From Prevotella sp. (lineage in GTDB: Bacteria > Bacteroidota > Bacteroidia > Bacteroidales > Bacteroidaceae), in the NCBI GenBank assembly GCA_017941345.1, contig JAGAWQ010000140.1, positions 1-38,598 of the forward strand: a stretch of DNA of 38,598 bases, written 5' to 3'. Below the pieces are notes generated by a model. It worked only from the letters and a program-made list of their open reading frames with translations. It had not been told where the DNA came from and did no database searches. Position numbers and translations under genes: made by a program. Shown in pieces: positions 1 through 8,009 of the stretch (positions within the stretch are counted from its first letter, which is position 1; each line of letters opens with the position of its first letter).

Positions 1-1
1 G

Positions 2-373
2 GAGCTCAAGCTGCATCCCGACCTCTGGGTCAAGATGCTGAAGAAGGCGCAGACACCCCAGCTGCTGGAGGTCTTCAACGTGGTGGCCGACTATCTGATG
101 GACTGTGCGCTCTACTTCTTCCGCGAACGCATAGAGCACGCTTTCAGCAGTCGCGACTACGTGGGTACTGCCGACCGTCAGCGAATGGGCAAGAACGACT
201 CGATATTCGCCCGACTGGACTTCGACTTCGGCTTCGAGGCAGCCTTGCAGCAAACCGTTGCGGTAAAGGGCGCGAATGTGTCGAAAAATGCCGTGCAGCA
301 GATGTTGAAGAACTGGAAGAAGCAAGGACTCATCGTTCAGGTGGAAAGGGGAAAGTTCAGAAAGGTTAAGTGA
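2..373 (+). CDS. C-terminal part of a DUF3987/VirE-like protein (partial)
   Basis: The reading frame is open from the window edge to a TGA at 371-373; the N-terminus is outside the window. The visible 123 residues are charged, with a DRQRMGKNDSIFARLDFDFGF segment followed by a C-terminal basic part (KNWKKQGLI, VERGKFRKVK) that looks like a small winged-helix or DNA-binding end. The style matches the tails of Bacteroidales DUF3987/VirE N-domain primase-helicase-like proteins, which are often present in several copies per genome. This assignment rests on remembered resemblance of the C-terminus only, so the function is tentative. It is convergent with the ABC ATPase gene and separated from it by a terminator hairpin. 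Confidence 0.5.
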   Translation, partial: ELKLHPDLWVKMLKKAQTPQLLEVFNVVADYLMDCALYFFRERIEHAFSSRDYVGTADRQRMGKNDSIFARLDFDFGFEAALQQTVAVKGANVSKNAVQQMLKNWKKQGLIVQVERGKFRKVK

Positions 374-407
374 AAAGTCATAAAAGTCATTAGTCATTAG
401 TCATTAA
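373..407. repeat. Short tandem repeat (gtcatta-type, period 9 then 7)
   Basis: Starting at the last base of the TGA of the preceding gene, the sequence runs aaaagtcat twice (9 bp each), then tagtcat twice (7 bp each), then taagg. It is one of several period-7 repeat loci in the window, each with its own unit. It lies between two convergent genes, just before the terminator hairpin. Confidence 0.7.
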
Positions 408-412
408 GGATG

Positions 413-462
413 AAGACAATCCTCCAGCGCACAACGACGTGTGGCTGGAGGATTCTGTCTTT
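413..462. terminator. Hairpin terminator between convergent genes
   Basis: The left arm AAGACA-ATCCTCCAGC (413-428) pairs with the right arm GCTGGAGGAT-TCTGTCTT (444-461), with a 2-nt bulge and a loop of about 15 nt that can pair further. The right arm runs into the stop codon of the minus-strand ABC gene. The T-tract is weak on either side, but the stem and its place between convergent genes suggest a shared terminator. Confidence 0.65.
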
Positions 463-1162
463 ATTCTGCTCCGAAGTATTCCTGAAGCTCGGCGGTGGCG
501 CTGCCCTCAGTGTTGGGCAGGTCGCGGATAATCTGGCCGTGCTCCAAGAGGGCGATGCGGGTGGAGATGTCGACGGTGTGCTGCAGGTTATGGCTGGAGA
601 TGATAACCGTAGCACGTGTCTCACGGGCATAGTCGGTGATGAGGTGCTTCAACACCAGCTGGCTGGTGGGGTCGAGGAAGTTGAAGGGCTCGTCGAGAAT
701 CACGGTCCTGGGCTTGCGGAGTAGGGCGGAGATGATGCCCACCTTCTGCTTGTTGCCTGCCGAGAGGTTGCGGATGAGCTTCTTCTGTCCGAAAATCTCG
801 CCGCCAGCAAAGCGCTCGTAGGCCTGCAGACGCTGGTCAACATCCTCTTGCGACATGCCGGAAATCTTGCCGAGGAAGGCGAAATACTCCTCAGGAGTGA
901 GGAAATCGATGAGGAAGCCGTCGTCGATATAGGCACCCACATCTTTTTTCCAGGCTTCCGACTCTGCCGGATTGATGCGGTCTATTGATACGAACCCCTC
1001 GTCGGCCTGCAGCAGGTCGAGCAACAGGCGGAAGAGGGTGGTCTTTCCGGCTCCGTTGTTGCCCACCAAGCCCAGAATGTCGCCGTCGTTGATGGTAAAT
1101 GACGGAATGTCGCAGGCGCAAGTGTCGCCAAACTGCTTCTTCAAATTGCTGATTGTAATCAT
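461..1162 (-). CDS. ABC transporter ATP-binding protein
   Basis: A 233-residue nucleotide-binding subunit of an ABC transporter of the short ABC-2/export type. It shows Walker A GNNGAGKTT, the signature LSAGNKQKVGI, Walker B RTVILDEPFNFLDP and the switch histidine in IISSHNL. The start is set at the ATG giving MITISNLKKQFG; a TTG nine bases upstream in the same frame lies in repeat DNA and is unlikely. The gene follows secA on the same strand with a 48-bp gap made wholly of a heptamer repeat. No permease gene is adjacent: downstream lies a terminator and a convergent gene, so the partner must be encoded elsewhere. The substrate cannot be read from the sequence. Confidence 0.92.
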   Translation of the reverse strand: MITISNLKKQFGDTCACDIPSFTINDGDILGLVGNNGAGKTTLFRLLLDLLQADEGFVSIDRINPAESEAWKKDVGAYIDDGFLIDFLTPEEYFAFLGKISGMSQEDVDQRLQAYERFAGGEIFGQKKLIRNLSAGNKQKVGIISALLRKPRTVILDEPFNFLDPTSQLVLKHLITDYARETRATVIISSHNLQHTVDISTRIALLEHGQIIRDLPNTEGSATAELQEYFGAE

Positions 1163-1210
1163 AATTATCAATTATCAATTATCAATTGTCAATTGTCAAT
1201 TATCAATTAT
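1163..1210. repeat. Heptamer tandem repeat filling the secA-ABC gap
   Basis: The 48 bases between the ATG of the ABC gene and the stop of secA consist only of units aattatc (three), aattgtc (two), aattatc (one) and a final aattat. In mRNA sense this gives an A/U-rich leader (attgata and attgaca units) directly before the start codon of the downstream gene. Confidence 0.95.
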
Positions 1211-4200
1211 TTAGACAATCCCTTTTCCGTGACATTGTTTGAACTTCTTGCCTGAGCCACAAGGGCAGGGGTCGTTGCGTCCGGGCAGCTTATCCTTGAT
1301 GATAGGTGTGCGAGGCTGCTGGGCACGCGTGTCCTGAGCAGCTGCGGCAGCCTGGTTGGGGTCGGTCATCTGTTCCTGCGTGAGGCTCTGCTTCGACTCT
1401 GTGTACTGTGAGCGCTGGGTGTGCTGCTCGGGAGCGGCCTCCTGTACCTGCTGCATCTCAGGAATCTGGGCGCGCATGAGGATGGAGACGGAGCGGTTGT
1501 TCATGGTGTTCACCATGTTGTCGAACAGCTTGACGCTCTCCAGCTTGAAAATCAGTAGCGGGTCTTTCTGCTCGTACGAGGCGTTCTGTACGGAGTGCTT
1601 CAGCTCGTCGAGCTCGCGCAGGTTCTCTTTCCAGGCATCGTCGATGATGTGGAGCAGAATCTGCTTCTCGAACTCCTTGACCACCGACTTACACTCGGTG
1701 TCGTAAGCCTCCTTGAGGTTACAGGGGATGTTGTACATCTTACGACCGTCGGTCAGGGGAACGACGATGCGCTCGTACATCTGTCCCTGGGTCTCGTACA
1801 CCTGTTTGATGACGGGAATAGCGACCTCCTGGATGTGCTCCATCTTACGCTTGAAATTACCCATAGCCACCTGGAAAGTCTCTTCTGCCAGGTCTTCATG
1901 GTTCTTGTTGATGAACTCGTCGCTAGTAAAGGGACACTCCATAGCGAATATCTTGATGAACTGCTCCTTGCAGCCCTCGTAGTCGTTCTGTTCGATGATG
2001 TTGACCACACGGTCCCAGATGGTGTTCGAGATATCCATACCGATGCGCTCACCCATCAGGGCGTGACGGCGCTTCGAATAGACTACGGTACGCTGCTTGT
2101 TCATCACATCGTCGTACTCCAGCAGACGCTTACGGATGCCGAAGTTGTTCTCCTCAACTTTCTTTTGGGCACGTTCCACCTGTTTGGTAATCATTGAACT
2201 TTCGAGAACCTCGCCCTCCTTGAATCCTAAGCGGTCCATGACGGAGGCAATACGCTCGGAGCCAAACAGACGCATCAGCTTGTCTTCCAAAGAGATGAAG
2301 AACAGCGAAGAACCCGGGTCGCCCTGACGTCCGGCACGACCACGCAGCTGGCGGTCGACACGGCGCGACTCGTGACGCTCGGTGCCGATGATGGCCAGAC
2401 CTCCGGCAGCCTTCACCTCAGGCGACAGCTTGATATCGGTACCACGACCAGCCATGTTGGTGGCAATAGTCACGGCACCCTTGCCGTTCGAGTCCTGCTG
2501 ACCGGCTAAAGCCACGATGTCAGCTTCCTTCTGGTGCAGCTTGGCATTAAGCACCTGGTGGGGAATACCCTCGCGTTTGCCAGTCTCGGGATTAACATAC
2601 ATATCGAGCATGCGGCTTAGCAACTCTGATATCTCTACCGATGTGGTACCAATCAGTGTCGGACGGCCAGCATTACGCATTCTTACAACCTCGTCGATAA
2701 CAGCCTTATACTTCTCACGAGCCGTCTTGTAGATACGGTCGTCCATATCGTTGCGGATGACGGGCTTGTTGGTGGGAATCTCCACCACATCGAGCTTGTA
2801 AATGTCCCAGAACTCGCCAGCCTCCGTAGAAGCGGTACCCGTCATACCAGCCAATTTGTGGTACATACGGAAGTAGTTCTGCAGGGTGATGGTGGCAAAG
2901 GTCTGCGTGGCAGCCTCGACCTTCACGTGCTCCTTGGCCTCGACAGCCTGGTGCAGGCCATCGCTCCAGCGGCGACCCTCCATGATACGACCGGTCTGCT
3001 CGTCGACAATCTTCACCTCGCCGTCAATCACCACATACTCGTCGTCCTTGTTGAACATGCAGTAAGCCTTCAGCAACTGCTGCAAGGTGTGGACGCGCTC
3101 CGACTGAACGGCATAGTGCTGCAGCAGCTCGTCCTTCTTGTTGACGCGCTCCTCGTCGCTCAGCGAGGTGTCACCCTCCAAGGCAGACAGCTGTCCTGTG
3201 ATGTCGGGCAGCACGAAGAGCTCGGCATCGTTCACCTGGTTAGCCAGCCATGCGGTACCCTTATCCGTCAGGTCGCACGAGTTCAGTTTCTCGTCGACAA
3301 CGAAGTAGAGCGGCTCAACCACCTCAGGCATACGACGGTTGTTGTTCTCCATATAGATGCCTTCGGTCTTGAGCATGCCGCTCTTGATGCCCTCCTCAGA
3401 GAGGAACTTGATGAGGGGCTTGTTCTTAGGCATCGACTTATGCGAGCGATACAGGGCCAGAAATCCTTCGTCCAGCAACTTCTGGTCGTTCTTGTCGCGA
3501 CCCTCGCTGATTTTCTGCTTGGCTTCAGCCAGATACTGGGTGGCCAGCTGCTTCTGCACGCCCACCAGCTTCTCGACCAGGGGCTGATACTCCTCAAACA
3601 TCTGGTCGTCGCCCTTGGGCACCGGTCCTGAGATAATCAGCGGCGTACGGGCGTCGTCAATCAACACAGAGTCGACCTCGTCGACGATGGCGTAGTTGTG
3701 GGCACGCTGCACGAGGTCGCTGGGTGCAATGGCCATATTGTCGCGCAGGTAGTCGAAACCAAACTCGTTGTTGGTACCAAAGGTGATGTCGGCCTGATAA
3801 GCACGACGACGAGCCTCAGAGTTCGGCTGGTGCTTGTCGATACAGTCGACGGAGAGCCCGTGGAACATATAGAGCGGCCCCATCCATTCGGAGTCACGCT
3901 TGGCCAGATAGTCGTTCACCGTAACGACGTGGACGCCATTGCCTGTCAGCGCGTTGAGGAAGACGGGCAGAGTAGCTACCAGCGTCTTACCTTCACCCGT
4001 TGCCATCTCGGCAATCTTACCCTGATGCAGAACGACGCCGCCAAACAGCTGTACGTCGTAGTGAATCATCTCCCACTTCAGGTCGTTGCCACCAGCGGTC
4101 CAGTGGTTATGGTAGATGGCCTTGTCGCCGTCGATGGTGATAAAGTCCTTGCGGGGGTCGGCAGCCAACTCGCGGTCGAAGTCGGTAGCGGTGACGATGG

Positions 4201-4579
4201 TCTCCTCGTTCTCGGCAAAGCGACGGGCAGTCTCTTTGACGATGGAGAATACCTCAGGCATCACCTCGTTGAGTGCCTTCTCATAGATGTCGAGCACTTC
4301 CTTCTCCAGCTTGTCTATCTGGGCGAAGATGTCGGCACGCTCGTCGATGGGCGTGTCCTCGATGGTAGCCTTCAGGCGTTCAATCTCTGTTTTCTCTTTC
4401 TGGGCTGACTGCTGCACCTGCTGCTGGATTTCCTTTGTGCGCTGGCGCAGCTGGTCGTTGTCCAGTTTCTGTACATTGGGGTAAACGGCTTTCACCTGCT
4501 CTACCAGCGGCTGAATGAGTTTCATGTCGCGTGAAGACTTGTCGCCGAACAACGAACGTAAAATCTTGTTGAAATTCAT
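1211..4579 (-). CDS. secA: Preprotein translocase subunit SecA
   Basis: The SecA motor ATPase drives precursor proteins through SecYEG at the inner membrane. The Walker A motif ATGEGKT lies at residues 193-199, the Walker B-like [14 protein letters not shown] follows, and the helicase C-half carries [12 protein letters not shown] and [16 protein letters not shown]. The C-terminus has the zinc-binding SEC-C tail ([19 protein letters not shown]). At 1122 residues it is much longer than the roughly 900-residue E. coli protein: a charged, Gln/Glu-rich insertion at about residues 48-110 and a further insertion after the DEVD region account for most of this, as is usual in Bacteroidetes. A full promoter lies just upstream. 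The next gene on the same strand is an ABC ATPase. Confidence 0.98.
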   Translation of the reverse strand: MNFNKILRSLFGDKSSRDMKLIQPLVEQVKAVYPNVQKLDNDQLRQRTKEIQQQVQQSAQKEKTEIERLKATIEDTPIDERADIFAQIDKLEKEVLDIYEKALNEVMPEVFSIVKETARRFAENEETIVTATDFDRELAADPRKDFITIDGDKAIYHNHWTAGGNDLKWEMIHYDVQLFGGVVLHQGKIAEMATGEGKTLVATLPVFLNALTGNGVHVVTVNDYLAKRDSEWMGPLYMFHGLSVDCIDKHQPNSEARRRAYQADITFGTNNEFGFDYLRDNMAIAPSDLVQRAHNYAIVDEVDSVLIDDARTPLIISGPVPKGDDQMFEEYQPLVEKLVGVQKQLATQYLAEAKQKISEGRDKNDQKLLDEGFLALYRSHKSMPKNKPLIKFLSEEGIKSGMLKTEGIYMENNNRRMPEVVEPLYFVVDEKLNSCDLTDKGTAWLANQVNDAELFVLPDITGQLSALEGDTSLSDEERVNKKDELLQHYAVQSERVHTLQQLLKAYCMFNKDDEYVVIDGEVKIVDEQTGRIMEGRRWSDGLHQAVEAKEHVKVEAATQTFATITLQNYFRMYHKLAGMTGTASTEAGEFWDIYKLDVVEIPTNKPVIRNDMDDRIYKTAREKYKAVIDEVVRMRNAGRPTLIGTTSVEISELLSRMLDMYVNPETGKREGIPHQVLNAKLHQKEADIVALAGQQDSNGKGAVTIATNMAGRGTDIKLSPEVKAAGGLAIIGTERHESRRVDRQLRGRAGRQGDPGSSLFFISLEDKLMRLFGSERIASVMDRLGFKEGEVLESSMITKQVERAQKKVEENNFGIRKRLLEYDDVMNKQRTVVYSKRRHALMGERIGMDISNTIWDRVVNIIEQNDYEGCKEQFIKIFAMECPFTSDEFINKNHEDLAEETFQVAMGNFKRKMEHIQEVAIPVIKQVYETQGQMYERIVVPLTDGRKMYNIPCNLKEAYDTECKSVVKEFEKQILLHIIDDAWKENLRELDELKHSVQNASYEQKDPLLIFKLESVKLFDNMVNTMNNRSVSILMRAQIPEMQQVQEAAPEQHTQRSQYTESKQSLTQEQMTDPNQAAAAAQDTRAQQPRTPIIKDKLPGRNDPCPCGSGKKFKQCHGKGIV

Positions 4580-4623
4580 CTTGTTTATTTCTATTTTATA
4601 CCTTATTCTTATAAAAACGGCTG

Positions 4624-4655
4624 CAAAAGTACGAAAAAAATCCTAAATCAGCAAA
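4624..4655 (-). promoter_or_regulatory. secA promoter, TTTG-N20-TACTTTTG
   Basis: On the minus strand, TTTG (4655-4652) is followed after exactly 20 bp by TACTTTTG (4631-4624), which fits the Bacteroidetes -33/-7 consensus. The start site would fall near 4617, leaving a leader of about 38 nt before the secA ATG. The -33 box touches the stop codon of the upstream gene. Confidence 0.8.
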
Positions 4656-5843
4656 TTATTTGCCTGCTTTTAGCTTCGTATTTGCATAGCATTGCATCAG
4701 CAAACACAATGCCAACACCTGAATCCCCTCTGCGTAGTGCTGGAAAAAGCCGCCAATCAGGAAGGCGACGGACAATATGGCAGTCAGCATCCAGTAGCGG
4801 GTCTGTCTCCCACGGATGACGGGCCACAGGTACAGCAAGGGTAGGGGATTGAACAGTATCAGCTGCAGGTTCAGGCTCACCGTCGGGTGTTGCGAGAAGA
4901 GCATCAGTGTCAGCACGATGCCGATGGCTCCTGTGGCCAGCATCAGCAGCAGGTCCCAGAGGCGGAACACCTTCTTCAGGCGCCATTCAGCGATGAAGAT
5001 GACGATGCCCACCGCCAGGATGATGATGGCGCAGGCGATGGGCGACAGGGGGAATCCGTCCTGCTTGATTTGTACACCGGCGGGTACGGCGATGCGACGC
5101 TCCCTGACGAGCGGACGGTAGGTGCCGTTGCTATAGATTTGTGCGTGGTCGAAGTCGTAGAGCAGGTTGCCTGGCAGGAACTCCTGTTGGCGCTGATTGG
5201 TCTTGAAGTCGGCCTTGATACCCAGTAATAAATCATTACCAAATCGTGACCAGGGATTGTTGCGTGTCATGTCGTGAACCATCTCACGGTATGTTGGCGT
5301 ATAATCCTCACGCCCAGCGTATTCCAATTTTCCGTTGATGCATTGCTCAATGATGTCGCGCGCCTTCGTCGTGCAGTTGTTGTAGAAGTAATTATAACGA
5401 TAAATTTTGTTCTCGTCAAGCAGGTTGACAGCCAGCGCTTCGTGCAGCATCAGCTTCTCCTCGTTGGTCAGGTTGAGCACCTGTTCTGTCACCATACTGC
5501 CAAAACGTCGGTACTCCTGTTGGAAGAGGCCGTAGGGGTAGTAGCCCAGTTCATAGTCGGTCAGCCCGAAGACGAAGCGCGCCACGAAATGCGGTTTCCT
5601 GAAGTCGAACACGCCATAGTTGAAAGCCAGGTCGTAGCCTCCAGGCCTCAGGTCGTGGTAGCGGATGGCGGTGTGTCCATAGAGACTATATACCTCGTCG
5701 TGGGGCTGACAGGTGAGCAAGCTTATCTCCACCGAGTCCAAGACGAGCGAATCGTTTTGTGCGCTGACAGGTATGGCTGATACGCAAAACAAGGTTAAAA
5801 TAACCCCGTAAATAGCATTAAAAATGATTTTTAAATGTTTCAC
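4656..5843 (-). CDS. lnb: DUF4105 membrane protein, probable lipoprotein N-acyltransferase Lnb
   Basis: A 395-residue protein with an N-terminal signal or anchor segment (residues 7-28), a soluble DUF4105 domain (about 35-240) and four or five C-terminal membrane segments (about 265-390). The domain carries the two conserved patches of the family, GHTAIR with His57 and NNCTTKARD with Cys157, which suit a thiol-acyl transfer centre. The DUF4105 family includes Lnb, reported in Bacteroides as the enzyme that N-acylates lipoproteins in organisms lacking Lnt. I am sure of the family and fairly sure of the role by analogy. The envelope context (secA, LptC, foldase and several lipoproteins nearby) agrees. 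It is divergent from the outer membrane protein at 5942. Confidence 0.8.
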   Translation of the reverse strand: MKHLKIIFNAIYGVILTLFCVSAIPVSAQNDSLVLDSVEISLLTCQPHDEVYSLYGHTAIRYHDLRPGGYDLAFNYGVFDFRKPHFVARFVFGLTDYELGYYPYGLFQQEYRRFGSMVTEQVLNLTNEEKLMLHEALAVNLLDENKIYRYNYFYNNCTTKARDIIEQCINGKLEYAGREDYTPTYREMVHDMTRNNPWSRFGNDLLLGIKADFKTNQRQQEFLPGNLLYDFDHAQIYSNGTYRPLVRERRIAVPAGVQIKQDGFPLSPIACAIIILAVGIVIFIAEWRLKKVFRLWDLLLMLATGAIGIVLTLMLFSQHPTVSLNLQLILFNPLPLLYLWPVIRGRQTRYWMLTAILSVAFLIGGFFQHYAEGIQVLALCLLMQCYANTKLKAGK

Positions 5844-5847
5844 GATG

Positions 5848-5855
5848 CAAAATTA
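5848..5855 (-). promoter_or_regulatory. Possible -7 box of the lnb-like gene
   Basis: TAATTTTG followed by CA on the minus strand fits TAnnTTTG, but it ends only 4 nt before the ATG, so the transcript would start at or near the start codon. No TTTG is seen at the usual distance upstream. Confidence 0.4.
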
Positions 5856-5900
5856 ACCTATATTTTCCACTTAACGTGCGTTTATTTCGTTTTTTTTCGA

Positions 5901-5908
5901 TAATTTTG
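5901..5908 (+). promoter_or_regulatory. -7 box upstream of the outer membrane protein gene
   Basis: TAATTTTG (5901-5908) is followed by CACGCTGAATTTGA. The same run with one change occurs at 9313 before the foldase gene. The region upstream is T-rich without a clear TTTG. The leader would be about 27 nt. Confidence 0.6.
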
Positions 5909-5941
5909 CACGCTGAATTTGAAATGCATTTAAAAGAATAA

Positions 5942-7267
5942 ATGAAAAAACGGATATTTTATGGCATGCTGCTGGGTCTCGTTAGCCTCACCGCTGGGGC
6001 ACAGGTGAGCAGCACGCTTTCGCCATACAGCCAGTTTGGGCTGGGTGTGCTTGCTGAGCAGTCGCAGGGTTTCAATCACGGCATGAGTGGCCTCGCCATC
6101 GCTATGCGTAATGGCAAAATAGTCAATGTGCAGAACCCCGCCTCGTATTCTGCAGTCGACTCGCTGACCATGATTTTCGACGTCGGTGTGTCGGGTCAGA
6201 TTACCAGTTTCAAGGAGGGTACACGTAAGAAGAATGCCAAGACCGCTAATTTCGACTATGCCGTAGCTGCTTTCCGCCTGTTACCTAAGGTAGGCTTTAG
6301 CTTTGGTGTCGTGCCTTATTCGAACATCGGCTACAACTACTATTCGGCAGCTTATAACGATGTGAACCTCAGTGCTACGGGCTCTGGTGCCAGCTATTAC
6401 AACGATGTGTTTGACGGTAGCGGTGGCTTCAGCCAGGCTTTCGTCGGCTTTGGATGGGAAGTGTTGAAGGACTTCAGCATAGGTGCCAACGTCTCTTATT
6501 TCTGGGGCAAGTACAACAAGTCTATCACCATTGCCAACAGCGACACCTATGTGAATACGCTGTACAAGACATACAGCACCTCCGTCAAGAGCTATAAGCT
6601 CGACTTTGGTGTGCAGTATCAGCACCCTGTGGGTAAGAGCGATGTGCTGACCGTCGGTGCCACACTGGGCTTGGGACACAGTCTGGGTGGCGACGCCAAG
6701 TTGGTCACGACGAACTATAACAGCGTGAATGGCACGTCGATATCCACTTCCGACAGTGTGCCCGATGCCTTCAAGCTGCCCCTTTCCATTGGTGTTGGTG
6801 CGTCGTTGCTGCATAACAACCGGCTGACCGTAGGTGTTGACTACCAGTTGCAGCGCTGGGCGTCTATCGACTATCCCACGCAGACCTCAAACATCACCAC
6901 GGAGCACAAACAGGGCTACCAGTTGGTGAGCGACCAGCTGCGCGACCGTCATAAGGTGACGCTGGGTGCCGACTGGGTTCCCAACCCCATGGGACGTAAG
7001 TATCTGGGTCACGTACACTACCGCATCGGTGCCAGCTATGCCACACCTTATTATAATGTAAATGGGGTGAAGGGTCCACGCGAGTTGACACTCAGCGCAG
7101 GTTTAGGTATTCCTCTGGTCAACTCGTGGAACAACCGCTCTACGCTGAACATCAGTGCCCAGTGGGTCAACAAGTCGGCGAGCAACCTGATTACCGAGAA
7201 TTCGTTCCGCATCAATATCGGCCTGACTTTCAACGAACGCTGGTTTGCTAAATGGAAAGTCGACTAA
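5942..7267 (+). CDS. Outer membrane beta-barrel protein, PorV/FadL-like
   Basis: A 441-residue protein with a signal peptide (MKKRIFYGMLLGLVSLTAGA, cut before QVSS) and alternating short amphipathic strands to the end, typical of a beta-barrel. The N-terminal part has the NPASYSAVDSL segment near residue 60, like the NPA motif of FadL/PorV-type proteins, and the C-terminus ends in strand-like sequence (FRINIGLTFNERWFAKWKVD). No ligand can be inferred. It heads a cluster with lptC, a CNNM protein and a PpiD-like foldase. I recall this order as common in Bacteroidales, where the first gene is usually called a hypothetical or outer membrane protein. Confidence 0.8.
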   Translation: MKKRIFYGMLLGLVSLTAGAQVSSTLSPYSQFGLGVLAEQSQGFNHGMSGLAIAMRNGKIVNVQNPASYSAVDSLTMIFDVGVSGQITSFKEGTRKKNAKTANFDYAVAAFRLLPKVGFSFGVVPYSNIGYNYYSAAYNDVNLSATGSGASYYNDVFDGSGGFSQAFVGFGWEVLKDFSIGANVSYFWGKYNKSITIANSDTYVNTLYKTYSTSVKSYKLDFGVQYQHPVGKSDVLTVGATLGLGHSLGGDAKLVTTNYNSVNGTSISTSDSVPDAFKLPLSIGVGASLLHNNRLTVGVDYQLQRWASIDYPTQTSNITTEHKQGYQLVSDQLRDRHKVTLGADWVPNPMGRKYLGHVHYRIGASYATPYYNVNGVKGPRELTLSAGLGIPLVNSWNNRSTLNISAQWVNKSASNLITENSFRINIGLTFNERWFAKWKVD

Positions 7268-7268
7268 C

Positions 7269-7371
7269 GAAATGAAGGAAATGAAGGCAATGAAAGAAAT
7301 GAGGAATGAGTATGGAGAAATGAAGAAATTTTCATTTCTTTCATTCCTTTCATCTCTTTCATTTCTCATTT
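7269..7371. repeat. Inverted period-9 repeat around the lptC start codon
   Basis: The left part (7269-7310) is a run of nonamers of the type gaaatgaag. The right part (7332-7371) is tcatttctt, tcattcctt, tcatctctt, tcatttctc, which is their reverse complement. The two halves can pair imperfectly over about 36 bp, with the lptC ATG (7320) in the loop. The right half codes for the Phe-Ser-Leu-rich signal peptide of LptC. Confidence 0.85.
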
Positions 7372-8009
7372 GTTTCGCAGCTTGCAGCAAAACAGTCAGT
7401 CATACAGCCCCTGCCATTCGTGACCGCGACTCAGCGTCGATGATGACCAGCTATGGTGTCAACACACTCATCAGCGACTCGGGTGTCATCAAGTACCGCA
7501 TCGTCACGGAGCGATGGGATGTCAACACCGTCAAGAATCCACCCCGCTGGACCTTCGAGAAAGGCATCTTCATGGAGCAGTTCGACGAGAAGTTCCATAT
7601 CGAGGGCTATATCCAGGCCGATACTGCCTGGTATTACGACCAGCAGAAGCTGTGGGAGTTGCGCGGACGGGTGTATATCCGCAATGTCAACGGCCTGATA
7701 TTCCGCAGCGAGGAACTCTTCTGGGACGGTATCAAGCACGAGTTCTACTCGCATAAGTTCTCGCGGGTCGTCACCCCTGAGCGTACCCTCGAAGGCACCT
7801 ATTTCCGCAGCGACGAACACATGGCCCATTACACGGTGACCAACTCCGAAGGCTCCTTCCAGGCAGCTGATATGGAGGGCGACCAGGAGAATAGTCAGCA
7901 GCCGGCAGCCGATGGCGCCAAGACCGACACCACGCAGGCTCCTGCACCCCCTGTCCGCAAGGCCGCCATACGGCATAAGGCCTCGCAAAAAAATACGTTC
8001 CAGCCATGA
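7320..8009 (+). CDS. lptC: LPS export protein LptC (lipoprotein type)
   Basis: Bitopic or lipid-anchored periplasmic component of the Lpt bridge that moves lipopolysaccharide to the outer membrane. The start MKKFSFLSFL is chosen because it gives a lipoprotein signal with a FAAC lipobox (Cys22); earlier in-frame Met codons lie in repeat DNA and overlap the previous gene. The body (about 35-180) has the LptC/OstA-type beta-jellyroll pattern, with alternating strands such as YIQADTAWYYDQQKLWELRG, VYIRNVNGLIFRSEEL and GTYFRSDEHM. The last 40 residues are Gln/Ala/Pro-rich and low in complexity. The stop overlaps the next ATG by 4 bp (ATGA), so translation is coupled to the CNNM gene. Confidence 0.85.
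   Translation: MKKFSFLSFLSSLSFLICFAACSKTVSHTAPAIRDRDSASMMTSYGVNTLISDSGVIKYRIVTERWDVNTVKNPPRWTFEKGIFMEQFDEKFHIEGYIQADTAWYYDQQKLWELRGRVYIRNVNGLIFRSEELFWDGIKHEFYSHKFSRVVTPERTLEGTYFRSDEHMAHYTVTNSEGSFQAADMEGDQENSQQPAADGAKTDTTQAPAPPVRKAAIRHKASQKNTFQP

Noticed and set aside
2858-3631. Long plus-strand open frame (257 codons) opposite secA
   Set aside because: It is a mirror of the SecA coding frame, with Val/Leu/His-rich composition and no motif. Similar mirrors lie opposite the kinase (14616-15641), the EEP gene (18310-19203) and rng (21951-22763).
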